From: Amoebophrya sp. AT5.2
Lineage: Eukaryota > Sar > Dinophyceae > Syndiniales > Amoebophryaceae
DNA length: 16,255 nucleotides
Direction of reading: 5' to 3'
Assembly (NCBI GenBank): GCA_005223375.1
Contig: RXOD01005040.1
Location: forward strand, 1 to 16,255
Every line of letters begins with the position of its first letter. The stretch's first letter is position 1. The translations under genes and the position numbers were made by a program. Shown piece after piece: positions 1 to 10,845 of this stretch. A model generated the notes under the pieces. The model was not told the DNA's origin and made no database searches. It saw only the letters and a list, made by a program, of their open reading frames with translations.

Positions 1-119
1 CGCCGGTCTTGCGTGGTCTCGTATTTTGTCTTGTATTTCGTCTCGTATTCGGTCCCGGCAGTTGGCGGATCATCTACCTGGCAGAAATGCCGCCAAAAAT
101 GGGTTTTTCACCCCTCTAA
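1..119 (+). mobile_element. Introner-like intron element, 3' part (copy A)
   Basis: This is the right-hand end of an element cut by the window start. Its last 38 bases (82-119) match 33 of 38 bases of the end of the intron at 12351-12718. Both end in TGGGTTTT, a C-rich spacer, then CTCTAA. The two copies also share a GTCTTGTATTTC-type 12-bp repeat upstream. The terminal TAA (117-119) is an in-frame stop for the exon that follows, so the element must be spliced out or lie upstream of the start. By analogy with the other copy it is the end of an intron of gene 1. No AG precedes the exon at this junction. The 5' end and any flanking direct repeat are outside the window. Alternative: a copy in the 5' untranslated or intergenic region, with translation starting at 132. 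Confidence 0.7.
6..56 (+). repeat. 12-bp tandem repeat inside copy A
   Basis: Four successive units of consensus GTCTYGTATTTB begin at 6 (shortened), 16, 28 and 40, and a fifth begins at 52 and decays. The same unit and orientation recur inside the gene 3 intron at 12467-12525 and near 12616. This helps show that the two elements belong to one family. Confidence 0.75.
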
Positions 120-2297
120 CGGTCGATTTCCATGAGCGCGAGCAATGCGCTGCGGACGAGGAGCCGACGCCGGAGTAGAAGAAGAAACGAAGCTCTAGTG
201 GGTGAAGGCCACGCAAAAGTAGAGGATCCTATCGCGGATCATGAAGATGAAGTAGCTGCCGAAATGACCGTCGAAGCCCTGTCGCACCAGCCACTGTCCA
301 GAGAGCCGCTCCAACTGCTGGAGGGCCTGGAGCTAAACGTCGGTCAAGCGCGAGGTTCGCCGCTCTCAGGTGATTTCGGAGGAGCAGGGGAAAAATACAG
401 AAAAACTCGATCTCCGGTGCACCGCGTTCTGCAAGCTTCGTCCCGCTACCTCACGGCTTCGTACGAGATCACGATGCCGAAGAAGACCACCGAACAGGAG
501 ACTGAACACGCGTTGCAGGCGATTCTGGACCGCGGCAGCTCGGCGGAGGGGATCGAGTTGTTGGAAAATTCCCTGAACGAGGAGTTGAAAAATCGGGCAG
601 CAATCGTGCTGCAGCGCGTCGAGGGCGTCTTTGTGATCGACTGCGCGGCCGCGGTACTGCAGGGCCGATGCCGCATAGATATCGACGTCGCGGAGTCCTG
701 CGTGGCGGAGTGCCGCCGGCAGTGGGACCAGGAGAACGCGCAGTCAAGAAACGCTCCGATCTTTGTGGAGCTGCTCGGTGGGCGCGACGACTCGGAGGAC
801 GGCGCCTCCACGACCCTGATTCTGAGTCTGCTGGGCTTCGGGGGCCTGAGCGCGGCCATGGTCGTCTTCATCGCGAAACTGCGGAGCCGACAGAAGGCCG
901 CGGAAATCGCCGAGGAGTACAACACGGAGTCGACGGTGGTCGGGAGACCGGTGTACACGAGCGACTACGACTACACACCACACATCCCGACGGGAACGAT
1001 CATAACCGGCGAAGAATCCTGGGACATCGGGGGGAGCTGGGGAGCGCCCACCGGCCGAACGGGACCGAAGATTCCAGAGATGGTTGCGTACACGGTGAAC
1101 TCGAACGGAAGGGTGGTTTCGAGTACTTCGACCGGCGGTGGTGGAGGTCCTCCACCTCCTCAGGGCACTGCTGGAGGTGGAGATGAAGGTGGGGCGGAGG
1201 TGGCTGAACAAAGAGCAAAGCTCGACGCGGAGAACAAAGAGAAGAAGGCAAGAGCGAGTAAAGACAAACCAGCGGCCAAGCGAAACAACTTCATGGAACC
1301 TGGTGCTGGCGGCGACGAAACTCCAGCCTCATCAAACTCCTCGCCCTTCGATCCGTTCGACAACGACGGGGTGGCCCCGCCTACCGTGAAGCCGCCAACT
1401 TCGCCCACAAAAAAGGCAGAAGCAGCGGGCACGACCAAAGCAGGTCCTGCAGCTGACAAGGACAACATCTTCGACGCGTCGACGACGGGAGAGACAACCG
1501 CCTCGACCAACGATTCCTCGCGCTCTGGCAGCGCCGGGGCGGATCGTCTCAGCGGTGGACCAACACCGCCCCCCTCCAGCGCCGCCGAGGAGGTTCGCCG
1601 GAAGGTGAGTAAGGAGGCCAGAAAGTCGGAGAACGGTCTGGGAGTGCCCCTCTATGGCGACAGTAAGAAGGTCACCGGGCGTTCTGCCGCGACTCAGCTG
1701 CTGAAGGAAGGCGGCAGCCGCGTGCGGGAGTCGAGTCTCCCACGGATGACATCGCTGTCGAACCTGATCAGCGTGGACCGAGGGCCCGGCACGGAAAGCC
1801 AGCTGGTGGACGCCGACAACCTGGTCGCGACCCGCAGGGAGAACGAAGCGCGAAACCACATTTTGGCCGTGCTGAACGAAGTGCAGGAGGGTGGCAGTGC
1901 AGTGCCGCAGACGAGAAAGACGTACCGAGCCAGCCAAAATTCATCTACTGGGTCTTCACTTCATGTTCATGCAGCTGCCGGGTCCGCTTCATCTTTGGCG
2001 GGCGCGGTGGCACCGAGTGGCCCCCCCAGAGGTTCCACGGCAACATCTTCTTCTTCGGCTGCGATGAATCCGCCGACGACACCCGCTGCAAACGGAGTTT
2101 CTCCCTCAGTTGACGTAAGAACGGCCCAACCCGCGGAAGCAACTCGAACGAGTACCGGGGCGCCAACGTCTGACGTGCGCACGGGCAGGTCACTACGCCC
2201 GCGGAATTCGAGCGACGGGGCTGGTGCCTCACCACAGCGGGGCCGAATAGGCCGCCAGTCGGTGACGCCGACAACAGCGTGGGGCCCGGTTACATGA
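120..2297 (+). CDS. Single-pass membrane protein with long disordered tail, 5' partial (gene 1)
   Basis: The open frame runs from 120 to a TGA at 2295-2297. The first ATG is at 132 (721 residues from there). I take the exon to begin near 120, just after the introner end, so earlier exons are probably missing. Counting from the ATG, residues 1-60 are Arg-rich then acidic. Around 171-194 there is a C-x8-C-x9-C-x3-C pattern that may be disulphide-bonded. Residues about 225-248 form one hydrophobic helix ending FIAKLRSRQK; positive charge after it suggests the C-terminus is cytosolic (type I). The remaining ~470 residues are low-complexity, with a Gly5-Pro4 run, Ser/Thr-rich stretches and a DPF tripeptide (an adaptor-binding motif in other eukaryotes; here only a resemblance). 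No family recognised. It shows no similarity to genes 2 and 3. A role as a surface receptor or adhesin is possible but unsupported. Confidence 0.7.
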   Translation, partial: RSISMSASNALRTRSRRRSRRRNEALVGEGHAKVEDPIADHEDEVAAEMTVEALSHQPLSREPLQLLEGLELNVGQARGSPLSGDFGGAGEKYRKTRSPVHRVLQASSRYLTASYEITMPKKTTEQETEHALQAILDRGSSAEGIELLENSLNEELKNRAAIVLQRVEGVFVIDCAAAVLQGRCRIDIDVAESCVAECRRQWDQENAQSRNAPIFVELLGGRDDSEDGASTTLILSLLGFGGLSAAMVVFIAKLRSRQKAAEIAEEYNTESTVVGRPVYTSDYDYTPHIPTGTIITGEESWDIGGSWGAPTGRTGPKIPEMVAYTVNSNGRVVSSTSTGGGGGPPPPQGTAGGGDEGGAEVAEQRAKLDAENKEKKARASKDKPAAKRNNFMEPGAGGDETPASSNSSPFDPFDNDGVAPPTVKPPTSPTKKAEAAGTTKAGPAADKDNIFDASTTGETTASTNDSSRSGSAGADRLSGGPTPPPSSAAEEVRRKVSKEARKSENGLGVPLYGDSKKVTGRSAATQLLKEGGSRVRESSLPRMTSLSNLISVDRGPGTESQLVDADNLVATRRENEARNHILAVLNEVQEGGSAVPQTRKTYRASQNSSTGSSLHVHAAAGSASSLAGAVAPSGPPRGSTATSSSSAAMNPPTTPAANGVSPSVDVRTAQPAEATRTSTGAPTSDVRTGRSLRPRNSSDGAGASPQRGRIGRQSVTPTTAWGPVT

Positions 2298-3327
2298 TGA
2301 TTCATAATAAACCAAGACCAACAGAAGTGCTACGTCCTAGTTCTTGCGCGAGAACCGCAAACGCAAAGATGAATAAGATTGCGATACAAGTAGAGTTCAC
2401 GGTAGTTATCCTTGTACAGTGAATCACACTTTAGAACCTCCATTTTTTCATGCGCCCCGCAGCGCACTGCGCGGACTGAGGCGCGTGAGCATAATAGCCG
2501 CAAAGGCTACCGTGCTCTCGCTCGCCCTCGCGCTGTCCCTTTAATTCGGTTGTTGCTGCAATGGAATGAATTTGAATTCATCGTTTACCGCACTTGCTTA
2601 ATTAATTTGGGTAAGTATTTCTGTTTGTTCACAATTCTAACCATTCATACCGAATCCGAAGCTGGATTGATGCCCGCAGCAAGGATTCTTCGATAATGAT
2701 CGTGCTATCGAGGTAGAGACGGAACAAGCTGGACTTGATCTGCAGCCAGCATCGACCAGCACTATTTCGACAAAATTGTGTGCTCCCTTAGTTTGCCGAG
2801 CATTATTTTGTCGTATGAGGTTGTTGAGGCCGTTTCCGTAAAAAATATTGCTTCCGCTCCTTCCAACAGGAGAATATTAAACGTGTGAAGATCATCCGAA
2901 GGACGGACACTTTGCGATTTGCGAGCAACGTTGGCAATTCAAAGTACATTCGAAAAATTGCGGTCTCCGACGCGATCTCAGCTACGGGTCTCCCCGGTTT
3001 TCCAGACTTACTTTGTTAAAGGCTCCTTTAAGTGTCGGAAAATTATCGTGGAGCCAGCTTTACCTTGCTTTGTTTCTGACGATGGCTGCGTCGAGACCTC
3101 TCTGTCTGATGATCCATGCACTTGCACTGCCTCGTGTTTACCTTTTTTTCTCGACGCTGTCGGCAGGGGCCGGGCGGCGTTTTTCTTTTGGTGCTTTTAT
3201 TCTCCGCATGGGCTGAGAATGCGGATCAGCATTATGGACTTCGACTTGAATGCTGAACAACAAAATGTTTTTTCCCGCCATTTTATCGTGTCGTGATGGT
3301 CGTGGTACTTAGTCTGTCATGCTGTCG

Positions 3328-3352
3328 GTCTATCCTGCTTCAGTCTATCCTG
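3328..3352 (+). repeat. Direct repeat GTCTATCCTG x2
   Basis: The 10-mer GTCTATCCTG occurs at 3328-3337 and 3343-3352, a 15-base period, in the leader region of gene 2. Function unknown; it may be a chance or slippage product. Confidence 0.5.
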
Positions 3353-3424
3353 GTCAGCGCTGTGCTGCATCTGACAGATGAAGAGATTCCAGATCGCGTG
3401 CTTCTATCGGCTTTTTTTCAAACG

Positions 3425-3448
3425 TCCGACTCCGACTCCGATTCCGAA
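3425..3448 (+). repeat. 6-bp tandem repeat TCCGAN x4
   Basis: Four adjacent hexamers TCCGAC, TCCGAC, TCCGAT and TCCGAA form a short minisatellite about 220 bases upstream of the gene 2 start. No function can be assigned. Confidence 0.6.
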
Positions 3449-3665
3449 GACTGCTGTTAGAAGCCAAGCACCAGTATCGATAGAGGCAGCGCGAAGTGGC
3501 ATTTTTCCGATGTGACCAGGGGGGCGTCCAACTTTCACAGATACAACGGAGCATCTCCGCTCGGCCCTTTTCGCGCGTGCTGCGATCTGCCGTCGCTCGA
3601 CGCCCTCCTGGCAGCAGACGATAGTACACGGCACTACTTCTACACGGTGCTATCACGAACAGATC

Positions 3666-6600
3666 ATGACGGAGGACGGCAGTGACCTCCACCGCACCAG
3701 CTCCGCGGGCGTCATTGTCGGCGGTTCGGCCTCGTCGTCATCGCGCGCCCCTCCTTGTGGCGAAGGTGGTGGCGACGCTGCTCCTGTTCCTCCTGTGTGC
3801 CTACGAATCGGAAGTGACAAGAACGAGCCAGAGTCTGGGGACTTGCAACAAGACAACGATGGACCGCGGTGCGGTAGTTCACCAGGAGAAGTGACGTCCT
3901 CCTCTTCGAATCGCATGAACTCGAGTTCGGCGGGTGTGCAGAAACTGGACTCGATTGCATCGTCCTCCGCGCCAGGGCATCGTGATCACCACGACGGAGG
4001 CCGTGGTTGCGACGATTCCCGCCAGGTGATGAATCACAAGTCGACAACTAACGGAACAAGAAAAGGAGGAGGCCTCGGCTGGCATCCCTACTTGTTCAGG
4101 CGCGGCCCACGGCAGTCCGCAGTCTCCAACCAAAACAGCGTGGTGGCAAAAAAATCCACACAGAACACGTGGCGCAACATGATGAGCTGGGGCCACACGA
4201 AATCGGGCGGAGGTGGAGGTGAGGGGCGGAACGGGAACAACCACAACAGTGACTACGAATTCGAGATCGACAAAATGGACAGCAAAGTAAGCAAAATAAA
4301 CAGCCTTGCGTCGTGGGACGAAGAGCAAAACGACGGCGACGAGGGACTTCGGGACGAGCGGCGGCATGGGAGTCCTCGGAACATCAAGACGACCCGCGGG
4401 CCGCAGACGGCCCGGAAGAATGTTGGACGTCGGAGGAATTCTCTGTCCTACCGCGTGCGCGGCACGGTTCGCAACACGGTGATGCTGATGAAGACGACGC
4501 TTTCCGTGTCGCTGCACACGCCGACGTTCTACGGTCCCCAATACTCCTTCGTTTGGACGCAGGTGAATCTTGTCCTGCCACCCCTGCTGCTCGTGAGTCT
4601 GTGGATCCTGCTGAAGGCGGTGCTCCACGGCGACGTGTCCTCGGTGGGACGAGGGGGCGGCTGGACCGGCTGTGAATACACGACTGCAGACCTGAAGTGG
4701 GCCCTCGTGGAGCTCTCCGACGGGACGCTTCACGTCGCAGACCCGGAGCTAGCGGACGCCAAGGACGTCGAGTTCTTCGCCCCCGTGCTGCAACACTATC
4801 TGTTCACGGACCTATCGCTGGCACCAGTCGGCGTCGCAGGGATCGGTATCTCTATTTTCTCACGTCGGACATGATACACCTACACGGACGTCGTACAGGC
4901 ACCTACGTACCGTTTTGCCAATAACGCGTCAGTAAAAAATTTGAAAACAAGCAATGTAGCAGTCACGCACTACTGCAATTAATTTTTCGTTATTCTGCGA
5001 TAGCGAAGCAATAATCAATATCGTATCTGAACATCAGTTTGGGCCACCGCGAAGGAGATGTGGAACATTTGGAGTAAGCGGTCGCAGTTCGCGTACACGA
5101 TTATTGTGGCCACCCCGGTGTTGGTGACCCAAACGCTTTCCTATCTCCACGGCAACTACTCGCTGGTCGCGCCGCTCGGGCTCCTCGTGCTCATCTTCCA
5201 CTTCTTTTCCCTCACCCTCTTGAAGCCGTGCCGCATTCCGATGCACCTGTCGCTATACGCCGCTGCGTCGACGTCCCTGTTCGTGGTGCACGCGAAACTG
5301 GGCATCTTCTACGTGGACTCCTTGTTGAAGCCAGCCGTGCGGTACATGCAGTCCGGCTGGGTGGACGCAGACGCGGCGGAGGACGCGTCGCTCTTCACCG
5401 ACGCGTTCGGCAGCCGGTTCGCGCGCGTGACCGCGGTCCTGGTGGAGCTGGTCCTGACCGGCTTCTTCTTCAGTGTGTGGGTGCCCTTCGGAAGCAAACT
5501 CCAGGGCCCAGTGATGGTCCGAACCACGCTGGCGATCCACCGATACTTGTGGGAACACGACCGCGAAATCGTGCTGGAAACCTGCAAGGCGACGGACTTG
5601 AAGTCGAAATTGGGGACCATGAAAAACGACGAGGACCACGTAGAAGTATCAAATCTCGAGGTCGTCGTGGATAACACGGACATTTTGCAGCAGTCGGAAA
5701 CTAACGCGACCCTTTCAAACGGCGGGGCTGCAGAGGATGTGCAGGTGAAGTTGGAATCTCCTTGCGAAGGTGATCCCAACACAGCAAGCGGCGCGGTGGT
5801 GGAGAAAAGCGAATCCTCCCCGAGCAGCGCGGCCGCGGTACACCGCCGCGGGAACAGTGTTGACGCAAATCTGCAAGTCGGGCACAGCAGCTCTTCTGCG
5901 TCGTCCGTCGGCGAAGCTGTGGATCATGCTGGCACATCCGAGGAGCTCACTTTCTCCGCGACGGCGCGGAAGCAAGCCACCCTTCACTCCCAGCCCCCGC
6001 TCAACCTCACCGCCCCACCAGCGGGAACCGATAGCAGCGACCGCAGCAGCAGAAGCGCAAGCGCAAAATCACTCTCGCAACAACACCAGCCCGCAAAAAC
6101 AAAAAGAATGGAGGACCGGGAGTCTCTGGATTCCCCGTTTTATCAGCAGCGCAAGATTGACCTGGAGAACTTTTGCCGGCCGCTAGTGAATACCATGATC
6201 GATATGTACCGATATGCGTACGGCCGCGGCATCCTGCTTGGGCTCTCCCCCGCCGCTTTTGTTTTCATCGTGGCAAAGGAGATGATCGGCGACATGACCC
6301 ACTTCGGCATTGGCTACTTTAGCAGCTACCAGATTTTCCTGCTCAAATTGCAGGCGACGGTGAACCAGGCTGCGGCCGCGCAAGACGAGGAGTCGGGGAA
6401 GCTGCAGGCGAGCACGAAACAACCTCGTCCTGAGGAAAAAGATGTCAGCGCTGCTACGACAACTTGTACTTCTGCGGCTGACGCAGCTGCAGGCGCGGGC
6501 TCAGCGTCTGCAATCGAGGGTCCCGCGATAGCAGTACACGACGAATCGCAAGCATCAGTGTCGCCCGCCGCTGCTGAGAAGAGCTGCGAGGAAGACGAAG

Positions 6601-9600
6601 CAGAGGCAGAGCAGGGGGGCCTTGGTCTCGGCGATGAACAGAACTCGCCAGGAAAGCCAACCTGCGCTGCTCCTTCTGCATCAAGAACCCTGCTCGAAGT
6701 AGAGGCTACTTCTCCTTCCGCTGCCGCCCGAGACGTCACGCCAACACTTCGCGACGACGACGCAACATCCGCAGCCGTGGTCAAGGCGCAGCCAACGACC
6801 ATCATGAAGAAGCACACCACGCTCTCGCCGACCAAACACGTGCGAACCGTTGACTTCAAGGCCGACACGCTAGTAGACGAAGTTGAGATCATCGACGAAG
6901 AAAACGACCAGGATTGCGTTGATGACGACGAGGCGGTGCAATCGCAACATACCACAGGAGAAAGCAGGAAGGTCTTCCGGTCGAAGTCCCGACTGGCGCG
7001 TCGCATCATCAGCAAGACGAGTACCGTTCGCAGCTTGATCAGTGTCGTGTCCTGGAAAAGTTGGACGAGTATCCGCCAGGGCTTTGGCCGCACGCGCACG
7101 GTGCAATCGATGTACGACGGGATGACGTCGCTTTTCGGCTCGCGGAAGAGCTGTTTCAGTGGGTGCTGTCGGTGGCGGTGCTGTCCGCGGCCCTCGCAGC
7201 GGCTGCGGAAGAGAAAGTGTTACACGTTGTGCTGCGGAAGGAGCAGGTGGAATGACCAGGACGATCCTGACGATTCGTACTTCAGCGACGCGGAAAAGGC
7301 GGAAGCCGAATTGCGAGACAGACGCAATCGTCCGAGTCACTGGAGGATCAGCATTTTCAGTGCGCCGCGGAGCAAGAACACGAATGCCAACAGCAACGAA
7401 GGTGGTGAAGTCGAAGGAGAAGCTTCCGGAGGAGAACAAGAAGTAAAAAAGCAGCCACCGCGTCGCCATCGCCGCATGCTGATCAATAAGGACCGGATGA
7501 CGGGGGACTTCTGGCGCACGTTGCTCTTCGACTTGAAGCAAGTGAAGGTGCGCTACCGCGTGCTGGCGGCTTTCGAACTCCTGTTGCGGGAGGTCGAGAA
7601 ACTGGTGGACTTTTTCACCGTCACGTGGGTGTACGAGTACGATGACCGCGCGTTGAAGAGTCTGAGGGCGAAGAAGGCGGCACAACTGTTTGCTGAGCAA
7701 GCGCCGGACTGCTCGCCGTCGCAGCTCGTTCACCGAGTTAGCCCCGCACCGGTCGGATTTCAAGTCGGGCTGCTGCAGACCTCGTCTACTTCGCCGGTGG
7801 TGCTACCAGGAAGTGGCGCTTGGGACCATCGGATGAATGCAGGTGCGCAGCAGCTTGAGAGCGCAATATCCTTATCCACATTGGCGCCCGCCGCGCCCAG
7901 CACAAGTTACAGCAGTCCATCCGTCCGCGCGCTCAGCGCCATCGAGCAGAGGCTGGAAGCACCAGACTACGCCGCTAAACCGTGGTGGAAGAAGAAGGTC
8001 AGCAACGGCAGTCGAGCGTCCACTGTGAGCGGCCGTTCCGACGACCTCCTGCTTGCCGCGCGCATCCCTGCAAAGACCAGCAAGTCCGATAGTCAGCAAG
8101 TACACGACCACCCCGAAGGCGTCGGCGCGCAACCCTCCGGTGGCAGCTCGGCAACATCAGGAGAAACTTCTGGTGTAGTTGACAAAACAGAAACGCAACA
8201 TGATGAGTGCCTCTCGAGGGCGGGATCCTCGACCGCGCGGGCGGACCGGAAGCGATCCACGAAGATGCAAAAACTGTCCACGCACTCGAAACAGTTTTTC
8301 GCCCGGGTGTCGCGGTGGATATCGCCTCGTCGAGCCCGCAAGAGCACGCTGTGGTCCGTTTCGACTGAAAAACTGATCAAGGCCAAGCAGCGCCACAACA
8401 TCCGCTCTCCGGCCCTTCTCTGGAAGCGATGGCGGGGCATCAAGAAAGGTGTTGATTCTGGTAAAACTGTAGAGACCAGGAAGTCCAACGACAAAGAGGA
8501 CGACCACGCTCTTCGTGTGGCCGGAAAGCAGTGCTCGAGCTCGAGCGCCGGTCTGTCGATGCAAAGCACGAAGAGCGTGACACGTATGGTTTCGAAAACA
8601 GTTTCCACTCGGCTCGCGGTAGCCGCGAGAAGTACCCTGAAGCAGATTTTCACCGCAGGCACGGGCCCCACCTACGCGAGCGTAAGCAGCTTGAAGTCGA
8701 GAATCGAAACGCTGCAAGCACAGGCATCGATAGATCGCGAAGCCGAAGACGATGCGGAGGTGGACGAGCACTCCGATATTGACCACGACGAGAACGGTGC
8801 GCAGGTCCATGGCGAGCTGGACGGCCGCTCGCCGGATATGCTATCGCAGCTCAGCCCCGCGGAGCAGGAGGAGATGACGCGCATGAATACTCTGAGGAAT
8901 GCGTCGGAGAGCGGCGGCGCTGTGAGGGAGCTGAACCGTGTGCGCTCCATCAAAAGAAGAAGACGGCCCCGGTCGAGCAAAGGTGGTCGTGGTCCTCGCG
9001 GTGAATCCCCGACGAGAAACGAAGCTGTGATCGTATTCGCGAACCACTGCATCCTAGCGACAAATTTGCCACAAGTAGCCTCCTTCACGAGGGGCGGCTC
9101 TCCCACCGCCGGGACCACTAGTACACAGCAGACCGATAGAAGCAGCAACCTCCTTCAAGAGGAGCGGCCGCACGAGCGAGTTGTAGATCATGATGTCGAA
9201 ACCCAGGACGATGTGAGAAAAGTCGACACCACCGCCTCCGCCGATCCTTTCGACGATTCTTTCGCCCTCGCCGCGCTTCCGCAGCGGATCCCCATTAATC
9301 CACCATCAGCACCCACGACCCGGGTCGTGGTTTCCGCCGACGGCCTCGAGGACGAATTGGTGGGGAATTGTTTGTTTCCCGTGGTGGTGAAGGGCGAACT
9401 TGACAGTTTGCAGAGGTTCATCGAGTATGTGCAGTCGGAGATTTTTGTCCGCTTTCAGATGCGCGCGGCGGTGCGTTTTTTCACTTGCGGCGTGCTGGTC
9501 GTCTCCGGGTTGCTCGGGATGTGCTTTCCCACTAGCATCGCGAAGCTGCCCGGCTACCCCCGCGGCGACGCGTCCTTGTACTTCCGGTCCCAGGTGCTGA

Positions 9601-9932
9601 CCCTGTTCGTGGTCGACGTCGTTACCTACCTGGTGCTCACGTTTGCGATCCACTTGAACGAAAGGATCTCGCTGAAGCCGTGGCGGTTCCTCCTCGGGGA
9701 ATACATGGCGGTCTGGAACTCCGAAAACATCCCGAGGGGCGAAATCAAGGCCCGCAGGTTCTTCCTCGCCTTCGGCTTCTACTTCGGGACGCTGATGGTC
9801 TCGAAAAAGTGGGAGCCCTACTCCACGAACGCCATCGTGTCGCAAACAAACCTGCCGAGCCTCAGTCTGGACCACGTCGCAAAGGCGTGCAAGGAGTTTG
9901 CAGGAGTGAGCCTATTTGACTGGGGCGATTGA
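3666..9932 (+). CDS. Large polytopic membrane protein, ~10 TM segments (gene 2)
   Basis: Exons 3666-4845 and 5038-9932 join in phase 1 to give 2024 residues. Residues 1-300 are disordered and Gly/Ser/basic. Hydrophobic segments lie near 302-322, 377-400, 408-428, 434-456, 462-486, 521-545, 792-815, 1868-1888, 1908-1934 and 1967-1983. YAYGRG is at 786-791. Between segments 7 and 8 is a ~1000-residue loop, presumably cytosolic. It holds acidic and basic low-complexity tracts, an eight-Cys cluster near 1098-1125, a helix-rich block ending TWVYEYDD, and FANHCILATNLP near 1726. The C-terminus ends LDHVAKACKEF...DWGD. Gene 3 is a collinear paralogue, supporting the splice and the start region. Start ATG 3666 is the first Met of a frame that stays open further upstream, so an earlier start or exon cannot be excluded. 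Transporter, channel or scaffold roles are all possible; no known family or catalytic motif is seen. Confidence 0.8.
4846..5037 (+). other. GT-AG intron of gene 2 (192 bp)
   Basis: Donor G|GTATCT after 4845 and acceptor ACATCAG|TTTGGG before 5038. Joining gives GIVWATAKEMWNIWSKRSQF, which aligns with MIWMVYCELLGLWTKTSQL of gene 3, where this region is uninterrupted. Without splicing the frame ends at 4872-4874 and the membrane segment is broken. The intron is AT-richer than the exons. Confidence 0.85.
7061..7255 (+). other. Alternative-frame patch inside gene 2 with coding-like codons
   Basis: In the gene 2 frame, 7140-7250 reads as an unusual Cys/Arg-rich stretch (SGCCRWRCCPRPSQRLRKRK...). 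The frame starting at 7061 reads the same bases as LAEELFQWVLSVAVLSAALA with CTG, GTG, GCG, GAG and AAG codons typical of the rest of the gene, ending at TGA 7253-7255. This may reflect compensating frameshifts, a sequencing error, or only GC-driven chance. The flanking gene 2 frame (RTRTVQSMYDGM before, DDSYFSDAEKAEAELRDRR after) looks genuinely coding. Confidence 0.3.
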
Positions 9933-10450
9933 ACAATTTTGCGAGAACTCAAAGAAATGTCATCACCTCCACCCACGTCATCGGTCGTGGCACTGGAAGA
10001 AATTGATGAAATCATGAAGAGCAGAATTCCTAAGCTATCTAGACCAGTACATCATGCATGTAGTACCTGTACGTGTTGAATCAATTCAAATACAGAGCAG
10101 GCTCTTTGAGCACGGTTGAACCCAGAATGATAAACAGATTTCGGACAAGCGATATTTTGCGGCTAAGAACGCCTACGTAGATCAAAAACCTGGACTGGAA
10201 GCACTCGTTTTTTAAAGCAGTAACTCTCCTCCGCCGTTATTGTCCTCGTCGTCGGTCCAGTGAAATTAAACCGTGACCACGCGAAGACGCAGATAGAAAT
10301 TTTGATTCGTTTCTTTGCGACGCCGACGCGAGATGAAGCAGTTTATGTCTAAGAAACAAGGATTAGGATTAAGAAAGTAGAAACAGGTAGTTGATGTGGG
10401 CTCGTGCGTGAATCAATCATAAGTATAACCTAATAAATTAATACATAGCT

Positions 10451-10471
10451 CGCCCATGGGGTCTTTGGGCG
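10451..10471. other. Small inverted repeat CGCCCA/TGGGCG
   Basis: CGCCCA (10451-10456) and TGGGCG (10466-10471) can pair over a 9-base loop, and the flanking GC/GC could add two pairs. It lies about 520 bases after the gene 2 stop. Possibly a 3'-end structure; no function shown. Confidence 0.35.
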
Positions 10472-10546
10472 TGCACGACCAGGACCACGCTTGAACAAAA
10501 TCTAAATAATCTAAATCTGAAGCAAAAGAAGAGGGGCTTGAAGGAG

Positions 10547-10563
10547 GAGCAAGTTTATTGCTC
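10547..10563. other. Small hairpin GAGCAA/TTGCTC
   Basis: A perfect 6-bp inverted repeat with a GTTTA loop, overlapping the direct repeat CAAGTTTA (10550-10557 and 10563-10570). Structure only; function unknown. Confidence 0.35.
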
Positions 10564-10845
10564 AAGTTTAAAACTGATTATCGTGCATGGCTTTCATAGC
10601 CAGATTTACGAATGAAAATTCAACACGCACAAAAGCAACACAGTGCTGGTTTTCACGTTTTCAGTCCACCTCTGCATTCGTTCCATTGGTTTTTACAGAC
10701 ATACAACTCGTTCCTATCCCGTGGATGTAAAGAGATTGAGAGCGTACTACACCTCTTATGGTCACCTCGAGAGCAGTCCGTGGTGCAAGAGGTCCCGAGA
10801 CGAGAGTGCTAGAAAATGTACTCTCTGGGTACTGAATCTGCTTTT

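Larger units (their letters stand above)
2298..3665. other. Intergenic region, gene 1 to gene 2
   Basis: There is no convincing gene here. The two open frames (2412-2696 and 2919-3296) begin at non-ATG codons and have no domain-like composition. An AATAAA lies at 2306-2311, nine bases after the gene 1 stop; it could be a poly(A) signal, but dinoflagellate-type genomes generally do not rely on it. A donor-like GGGTAAGTATTT sits near 2608 with a CTAAC-like branch site about 30 bases on, without a clear partner. The gene 2 promoter or 5' leader should lie in the right-hand part. An AG at 3661-3662, three bases before the ATG, could be a splice or trans-splice acceptor. Confidence 0.5.

Noticed and set aside
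2412..3296. Two open frames in the gene 1-gene 2 gap
   Set aside because: They start at non-ATG codons, are AT-rich and unbiased in codon use, and show no recognisable motif.
3879..4733. Antisense open frame (284 codons)
   Set aside because: Overlaps gene 2 exon 1, whose sense translation aligns with gene 3; the antisense product has shadow-type composition.
6870..7763. Long antisense open frame (297 codons)
   Set aside because: It lies fully within gene 2 coding sequence, is Arg/Pro/His-rich as expected for a reverse-strand shadow of GC-rich codons, and has no paralogue counterpart.
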